Of a stretch of DNA of 25,810 bases, positions 19,261 through 25,810 are shown one piece after another; positions within the stretch are counted from its first letter, which is position 1, and the number at the start of each line of letters is the position of its first letter. The stretch lies in assembly GCA_003833135.1 (NCBI GenBank), contig QZLH01000575.1, forward strand, positions 1 to 25,810. The letters run 5' to 3'. The DNA is from Oehlia diaphana. Lineage: Eukaryota; Glomeromycota; Glomeromycetes; Glomerales; Glomeraceae. The notes beneath the pieces were generated by a model. That model saw only the letters and a program-made list of their open reading frames with translations. It did no database searches and had not been told where the DNA came from. A program made the position numbers and the translations under genes.

Positions 19261-20709
19261 CTTAGCTATATATTAAGGTTTTAGGTATAATAATAATAAC
19301 TTAAAATCATAACTCATCATTTAAAAGAAATATGTTTAAATCCAAATTAATTTATTTAATTCAAACGTATTTTGTGGTAGTATTTATGAATTTCCAAGGG
19401 AAATTTTGGTATTATTTGAATTATGATAACAAACAATTTATCGCTTGAAAAACGTTCAAATTATATTTAAATTGATAACTTGCAATGATTATTGGAATGA
19501 TATTATGATAGTTGATGAATTATATAAATTATATATTATTTTTTAAAGTATGATAAGAAAAAATTTTTGATAAAAAAATACAAAGGAAATGTAATTATAC
19601 TACTACGCAAATTATAAGTATTGAATATTATAAAACTAATTATTAATAGTGATAATAATCTTGCTTCAAATATCATTTCTTATTAATTTTGATAATCTTG
19701 ATACATATTCCATATTTAAATAAAAGAAATTAAGTTTATAATATAAACTCAAATTACCATTTATACATGAAGTTAAGATTATTATTAAATTCATATCGTT
19801 ATCCAATTCGATTTCTTTGTAAAATAAACTAAGGGGTATATACAAGATTTACTAAATCAAAGATTATTAAATTGATGTATTGTTGAAAAAAGTAATTACC
19901 TTAATCTTTTGATAGTTAAATAGTGCACTTAAAATATATCCGAAATAAATTCAGAAGTTGGATTGCGAAATCAACAATATTTTATGTAGTAAGTACGAAG
20001 TATCCAGCACTTGGTCAACTTATTTATTTTTACAACATTAAAGTTATACAACCGAAATATTTTGATACATATTTTTAATAAAATAAAATTTAATATAAGA
20101 GAAATAATTCAAAAAAAAATATTATGACAACTTAATTATTTAAACGATATAATATGACACACAACAAATTTTTATTGGTTATTGAATAGATAGAATAATT
20201 CAATTTTATCGTTTAATTTGGAAAGATTAATTGTTTTGAATTTAAAATGAACGCAGTATCAATATTATTAAAAACCAGGATATTACAAAGTTCAGCTCTG
20301 ACGCACCTCCTTAATAACTCAAACTTTTATTAGCACAGCAATTAAAATACGCTAGTTTTTATTATTATTTATTTATATTACCAATTACACTTATTTTTTA
20401 TTAATCGCAAGTCTATCATAATTTTTTTACTAGTGAGAGACTGAGAGTACTACACGTGTATTAAATACTGTTCGTTAGGACAAGATTTAGCTAATTAAGA
20501 AGCGCACCATTTAAATAATTTAATATACTATATTCTGATACTCAAATAAACGTCACTCATTAAATCCCTCAATTTTACACTTGATATACTACAAAATTTG
20601 AAATTATATATTTAAATTATTTTTTTTTGAATTTGCTATTTTATTAGTTATTACCACAAGGTGTAAAAAATAAAATACTCACAGTGTTTATTAATATAAA
20701 TTTCATTAA

Positions 20710-21300
20710 CTAAGAATAAAATAATTGAATATCTTCAGATGTCAGAAGTTTATTTAATTGATCTTGTGCAACCTTAATTCCCTGTTTTGCAGATTTTTTA
20801 TACCAATAAATTGCTTGGTAAATATCTTTCGCAATACCTTCTCCATTTTCATACATTGAAGCAAGATTATATTGGGCTTCACTATCTCCTAAATTTGCTG
20901 CATGTTGATATAATTCAAATGCCTTTCTTTTATCAATATTAGTTCCAATACCATTTTCATAACAATATCCTAAATTATTTATTCCATTCGTATCTCCTAA
21001 ATTTGCTGCTGACTCATATAATTCAAATGCTTTTTTTGTATCAACATTAGTTCCAATTCCAATTTCATAACAATATCCTAAACTATTTACTCCATATAAA
21101 TTTCCTAAATCTGCTACTTTTTGATATGATTCTAAAACTTTAATTTCATCAGGATTTGTTCCAATTCCATATTGATAACAATATCCTAAACTAATTATTC
21201 CAAATATATTTCCTAAATTTGCAGCTTTTTGATATAATTCAAATGCTTTTCTTTTATTAGAATTAATCCCAATTCCTAAATAATTAAAATCTCCAAGTAA
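20710..21300 (-). repeat. Five tandem Sel1-coding units in gene D
   Basis: 108-nt periodicity with GGAATTGGAACTAATRTTGA and AAAGCATTTGAATTATAT words. Units 2 and 3 are more divergent (IKVLESYQKVADLGN, KKAFELYESAANLGD) than those in gene C, so this array looks older and more stable. Confidence 0.75.
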
Positions 21301-22699
21301 AACAATTGAATTTGTATTATCTTGATCGTTTAATATCCAATTATAAAATTCTTGTGATGTTACATTTTTATTATCAAGATAACTAAGTATTTTTTTTTTT
21401 TCTTCATCATCATCTTTTATTTTACTAGAAAGATCGACTATCTCATCAACCATTACTTTAAAATCATCATTAGTTAGATTATATTTTAATTCTTTTAATT
21501 TAGCAACTATTTGATTAATATTTGGACGATTATCTGGCTCTCCATTCCAACATTCTAAAAAAAAAAATTATTCATTAGACTATATAATGAATCATTAACT
21601 TAATAATATTTAAAAATCATATAATTACCAGTATAAAGATCTAAATAAGTGTTGGGTGTACCAGGAACAGGTTTTTCTCTAAGGCCTTGTGAAATTTGTA
21701 CAATTAAATCATAGGATGATAAGTCTTTAAATGGTGGCTGACCACTTGATATCTCCCACAGAAGTACACCTATACTATATATATCGCTCTTTTTACTTAA
21801 AGAGTATGGTTGAAACCCGAATTTTTTTGGATCAATATATGGAACTAGTACACCAAATTCTAGTCGTGAATTATTTGCTTCATCAATCCTTTTTGATAGT
21901 CCAAGATCTGCCAATTTGATGGTATTTTGATTGACTAATACGTTTCTAGAGTGCTATTAATATTACATCAAATAAATAAATTAATTAACATATATGATAC
22001 AATATAAAATAATAAAATGTAAATGAATTACCAGATCACGATGAATGATTCCTTCGTCATGAAGACATAATACAGCATGAGCCAGCTGAAGTGCCATGTT
22101 GAATTTATCATTCCAGGTAAGAGTATTAAAATATTTTTCCAAATACTCTTGAAGAGTACCATCATTAGCATACTCCATTACTAACCAATATTTTTTTGAA
22201 TTATCATTTTGATTTTCTATTAAAAAAAAAAAATCATTTAACTTTAATTCAAATTTAACAAAAGTGATGTTACAAAAATATAATATTTAACATACCTCTT
22301 GTAAGACCGAAAAAATGAATAATATTCTCATGAAAATCCACTTCACGTTGAAGTTTAAGCTATATCAATAAGTATAATTTTTTAAATTAAAATTATAATA
22401 AAGAAAAAAGATATATATACATTTCTTATATTAATTATTATTATTACCTCATTAACAATCTCTTTAATTGTGATATTGTTTAAATTAAAAAAGGATTTTA
22501 AAGCTAAATAATTATGAGAATTTTTCCAAGTCGCACGATAAACTATTCCGAATTTTCCTGAACCAATTTCTTCAATATTATTAAAATTTTCATATTCGTA
22601 ATATCTAATATGTTTTTTATCAATAGCTTCTTCAATCCAATTAATATATTCATTATATGAACCTCCAGTAATTGCTATAGGAACAGTAGTTTCAGACAT
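20710..22699 (-). CDS. Protein kinase fused to Sel1 repeats, 5 exons, 556 aa (gene D)
   Basis: Exons on the minus strand: 22699-22448, 22359-22296, 22216-22032, 21953-21629 and 21554-20710; introns 88, 79, 78 and 74 nt, phases 0, 1, 0, 1. I start at ATG 22699 (MSETTVPIAI), aligned with the gene C start; the frame upstream has no ATG. Kinase landmarks: IEEIGSGKFGIVYR (42-55), lysine 68, likely helix-C Glu 90, [11 protein letters not shown] hinge, HRDLHSRN (164-171), ADLG (182-185; DFG changed to DLG), [22 protein letters not shown]. The catalytic Lys, Asp and Asn are present. Five Sel1 units begin about residue 361, the last being the divergent cap (YNLASMYENGEG .. AIYWYKKSAKQG), followed by a short tail TSEDIQLFYS. 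Very close to gene C over exons 1-4 (residues 20-45 and the whole of exon 4), so C and D are a recent duplicate pair in the same orientation about 4 kb apart. Confidence 0.9.
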
Positions 22700-22760
22700 T
22701 GTTAAAAACTTCAATTTTTTTATTGAGGAAGTTGGGCAATTAAGTCCGAATATGAATACT

Positions 22761-22883
22761 GGTATTACTTAAAACGTAATTCTTGCATTTAAAGTATGTA
22801 ATCTGTCGTGTCAGGTAACGGTGGGATTACTAAAACGTAATTATGCATTTAAAGGTATGATCTGTAATCTGTCGATCATTTCA
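22761..22883 (-). promoter_or_regulatory. Upstream motifs of gene D, one block duplicated
   Basis: A block reading ATTACTTAAAACGTAATTC then TTGCATTTAAAGTATG (22764-22798) recurs at 22826-22859 as ATTACTAAAACGTAATTATG then CATTTAAAGGTATG. One related copy lies upstream of gene C. TGTAATCTGTCGATCATTTC at 22863-22882 also matches gene C upstream DNA with one difference. The core ACGTAATT-n-GCATT could be a transcription-factor site. Distances to the ATG (about 65-185 nt) suit a promoter, but no function is shown. Confidence 0.45.
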
Positions 22884-22919
22884 GCGTCGATCATTCCAGG
22901 TACTCGTAATAAAAAAAAT

Positions 22920-25810
22920 AATAAAAAAATTAAATGTTAGTTGATAGTATTAAAACACTATATTTTAATCCTATGTATTTCTGCACATGCATTTATTATA
23001 ATAAATTAATATAGAAATGCTTATTACTAACAAAAAAAAAGGTAAAATCTATATTAACTGAAGATATGATCACCGTGATAATAAAAATAACAAAATTTCA
23101 GCTGGAAAAGTATATAATAGTACAGGCTTAATAATTTATAGGAAAAGTTTAAATAAAGCTTATTAGAAATCACTAGCATAATAAATTGTATATTTCTTTT
23201 TCGTTTAATTTTATGGTAATTTTATCAATATTTCTCTAAAATCATTAAAATCACAAAATTGAAATTTTAAATATTGTGGTAATTATAAATAGAGTTCTTT
23301 TTATCGTAAATTAGTTATATTCCTTAAATATATTACTCAAATGATTGAAATTTTAACAGTAAATTCCTTTGATAATTAATAAGACGTTAAAAAGTCACAT
23401 TCAGATGAAAGGATATTAATATATAGTAAGAATATTAAAGCGATAATTTTGTTAAGAACAATTTATTGAATTAGCAACATATTTAATTTATTTTATAGGA
23501 TAAAAAAAAATGGTTTATTACAAAGTATAACATTTTGAAAAGTTAATGCTTTGATTGACTGATTGAAAATTTGCGCGTAAAATGTATAATTTGATAAAAC
23601 AATTTATTTTAAATTAGTCCTGTAATTAAATAAGCATTTGATAATAAAGTAATGATACTAATATCTAAGCTTACAATGATTTAAATTAATTAAGAAACAA
23701 TTGAATTTATTTATTTAAGAACTGCCTGCCTTTTGAGTAGGCTTATTATCAAATTATTTGCTATGAATTATTAGTATAATTGCACCTTCACTTTTTATAT
23801 TGTACAGTAACATATACTTACCTCTCTCTATGATATTCCTTTCCAATTAATAAAAATAATTTTTAAAAATTATGTGATACAAATAAATAAATAATAAATT
23901 GGTTTGAATATTTCAGAAAGGTCAATGAGATGGAATCTGAAGACTTTAGTTTACAACAATAAAGGATTACTTGATCGGTCATTGTTTAAAATGGGAAGGT
24001 TTGGATTTAAAAAAGAAAATATGAACTTTAAATCAATAAATTGATACAGATTGATTAGGGGTATGCCAAAAAATCGAAAACTAATCTTACGTTAATGTTA
24101 ACGTTAACGTTAATATTTCGCATTGAAACGAAATGGATTGAACTTAACATAACCATTCTCATCTACTACCCACTTGATCAAACAATATTTATATAATATA
24201 TTTTTTTTGGGAGGGGATTTTCACCGCACTAGCATTAGCAAATATTAACGGGCAGAGTTTCATGACATTTTAATTCTGCCCAAAATTCTACCCTAATTCT
24301 GGTAAGCTGACAATCACCAGCGGTGATATTAAGCAATACTCTTTTTTTTTGCTGAACTGAGATGTGAGATAGGGGAAATTTACAAATTAACACTGGTTTT
24401 ACGATTTTTGTAGAATATTACTTTATTGATTTTTTTTTTCTTGTTCTCTTATTATTATTTTACTTTGTTTATTTTCCAGATTTGTGACTAGGCTGATCTC
24501 CACAGCCCACGTGATCATAATAAAATATTTGTCACCCGCTTCACACTCTTCAAGTTTCTCAGGGGTTAAGAACCTATTTGTCACCAATTATTCATCACAT
24601 GGATAATATTTAATTCCATAATGCCGGCCAAAAGTCACGTGGATAGAAATTTGGTGGTAATACTGGGTAAATGGATTCCGGAACAAACCCATGAAAAAAA
24701 GAAAATTGTAAGGATACGATCTATGCACATGACCCGGATGATGATTTTTGGTAAACATATATACATACTTTACAGTTTACAAGCCACATAAACTTTTTTC
24801 ATTTTCCTTTCAAACATACTAATCATTGTCGTACCAACAACAAAACAAGTCTTGTAAAGGGCACCATACTATTCGAGAATATAAAATAAGAAAGGAATTG
24901 TATTGCAAAAGTGTCTCAAATGTTGGGAATACTTGGAATAACATAAAAATATATGGAATTCTCTAGAGCGTAAAACTTCAAATTTTTAGCTAATATGTAA
25001 TTAAGTTTTCGAAAGTGGTGATAATTAAAAATGATTATGAAAATGACGTATTTACGAAACTGATTTAGCTTATTTGCATGGAATATTGGGTAATGATAAG
25101 GTATTTTCAAATTCTATTTATTTGATTATTCTGATTTTTTAATTTACTGTTATATTTAAGACGAAGGAATTGTTAGAAGAATCATGCAATAAACCAAAAG
25201 GTGGTTAAAGAAAATTCAGCCAAATTTCAAATTGGTGGAAAATGAAGGTTAACACAATGATGTATTGGGAATAATATTGTAGCTATCTTTTGTTACTACT
25301 GATACTACTGAATATTAAGACAAAAAATTTATATGTATTGTATTGCAGCAATATATATAACTGTCATAAATGAAAAAGTGGTGAAATTAAAATTATAAAT
25401 ATGCTAGCTAATAAAAGACATGTTAAACAAGTAACAGGACAAAGAAAAGCGTGTAATAATATGACTTGTCGATTTTGAATTTGTTAATGTTATTTACAAA
25501 TTTATATATGTATTAGTTAAAACATTTAATGTAAGAAATGATAAATATGAAATGAACATGAACTTTTATTTTATATACTAGAATAATTCCATAAATTGTG
25601 GCACTGCTAACGATAAGCTAAAAATGGATTCTATTTATTATTTTATAAATTGTAATTGGTAAAATAATCAATTGAAAGCCAAAGATAATGACTATATATT
25701 ATCTTAGTATAGTACGATTTTGTAAGTTAGTATGTTTGTGGAATTTTTACTTTGTATGTATGATTTTTTATGGTACATATATACTTATCACAATATATAA
25801 TAATATGTAT
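22920..25810. other. AT-rich intergenic region, right end of window
   Basis: No gene found. Points of structure: four GTTAAY hexamers at 24089-24115; an ATCACC-AGC-GGTGAT hairpin at 24313-24327; GGGCAGAG..TTCTGCCC near 24250-24281; and two CACGTG E-box-type sites, CCACGTGA at 24507-24514 and TCACGTGG at 24635-24642, inverted with respect to each other, that may bound a small element. The 64-codon minus frame at 24916-25110 has no protein character. A TATATACATAC plus pyrimidine-rich leader near 24758-24815 looks promoter-like, but no open frame follows. Confidence 0.55.

Larger units (their letters stand above)
16908..20709. other. Intergenic region between C and D
   Basis: About 3.8 kb of AT-rich DNA. 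It holds a possible eroded coding piece (17654-17969) and a GC-richer inverted-repeat element (18979-19260). I see nothing else: the frames at 18223-18426 and 19006-19284 do not look like proteins, and the second lies inside the element. Confidence 0.6.

Noticed and set aside
19006..19284. 92-codon frame inside the GC-rich island
   Set aside because: Lies across an inverted-repeat element including its palindrome; the open frame follows from higher GC, not from coding selection.
24089..24115. Telomere-like repeat
   Set aside because: The unit is GTTAAC/GTTAAT, not TTAGGG, with only four copies in an internal position.
24700..24915. Promoter-like stretch with TATATACATAC and pyrimidine-rich leader
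   Set aside because: No open reading frame or splice-compatible coding sequence follows within 800 nt, so I did not call a gene.

Overview
The window is about 75-80% AT eukaryotic DNA. The genes have short introns (66-88 nt) with GT..AG ends. It carries serine/threonine-type kinase domains of the TKL (tyrosine-kinase-like) kind, three of them fused to Sel1 repeats. That combination, with poly(A)/poly(T) tracts and many small inverted-repeat elements, points to an arbuscular mycorrhizal fungus of the Rhizophagus/Glomeraceae type. The organism is inferred from gene style and composition; no marker gene is present.

Four gene models can be assembled in full by hand, with every exon junction keeping the frame. 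(A) minus 4356-2740: a 469-residue kinase with an N-terminal Cys cluster. (B) plus 6399-8538: a 608-residue kinase + Sel1 protein. (C) minus 16700-14743: a 552-residue paralogue whose Sel1 array is cut by a nonsense codon and followed by decayed repeats. (D) minus 22699-20710: a 556-residue paralogue of C. B, C and D share all four intron positions and phases. C and D also share short motifs upstream of their start codons.

Between B and C lies a gene graveyard on the minus strand. It holds a fifth kinase copy broken by stops and frameshifts (11454-10317), an adjoining decayed reading frame that resembles RNF213-like proteins (about 10236-9689), and two stretches of an unidentified decayed coding sequence (14157-13629 and about 13275-12590).

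The rest is intergenic. It contains several short terminal-inverted-repeat elements (8792-9010, 11934-12084, 18979-19260, possibly 12205-12678), hairpins (2601-2682, 4766-4841), a 79-bp dispersed repeat (1467-1545 and 4982-5060), long A/T tracts and a cluster of CRE-like TGACGT motifs. I see no rRNA, tRNA or CRISPR array.

The kinases probably work as separate signalling proteins of one expanded family, not as a pathway. In B, C and D the kinase domain is joined to a helical Sel1 scaffold that would recruit partners. The main story is family turnover: duplication, change in repeat number, truncation and death of copies, in a region rich in small transposable elements.
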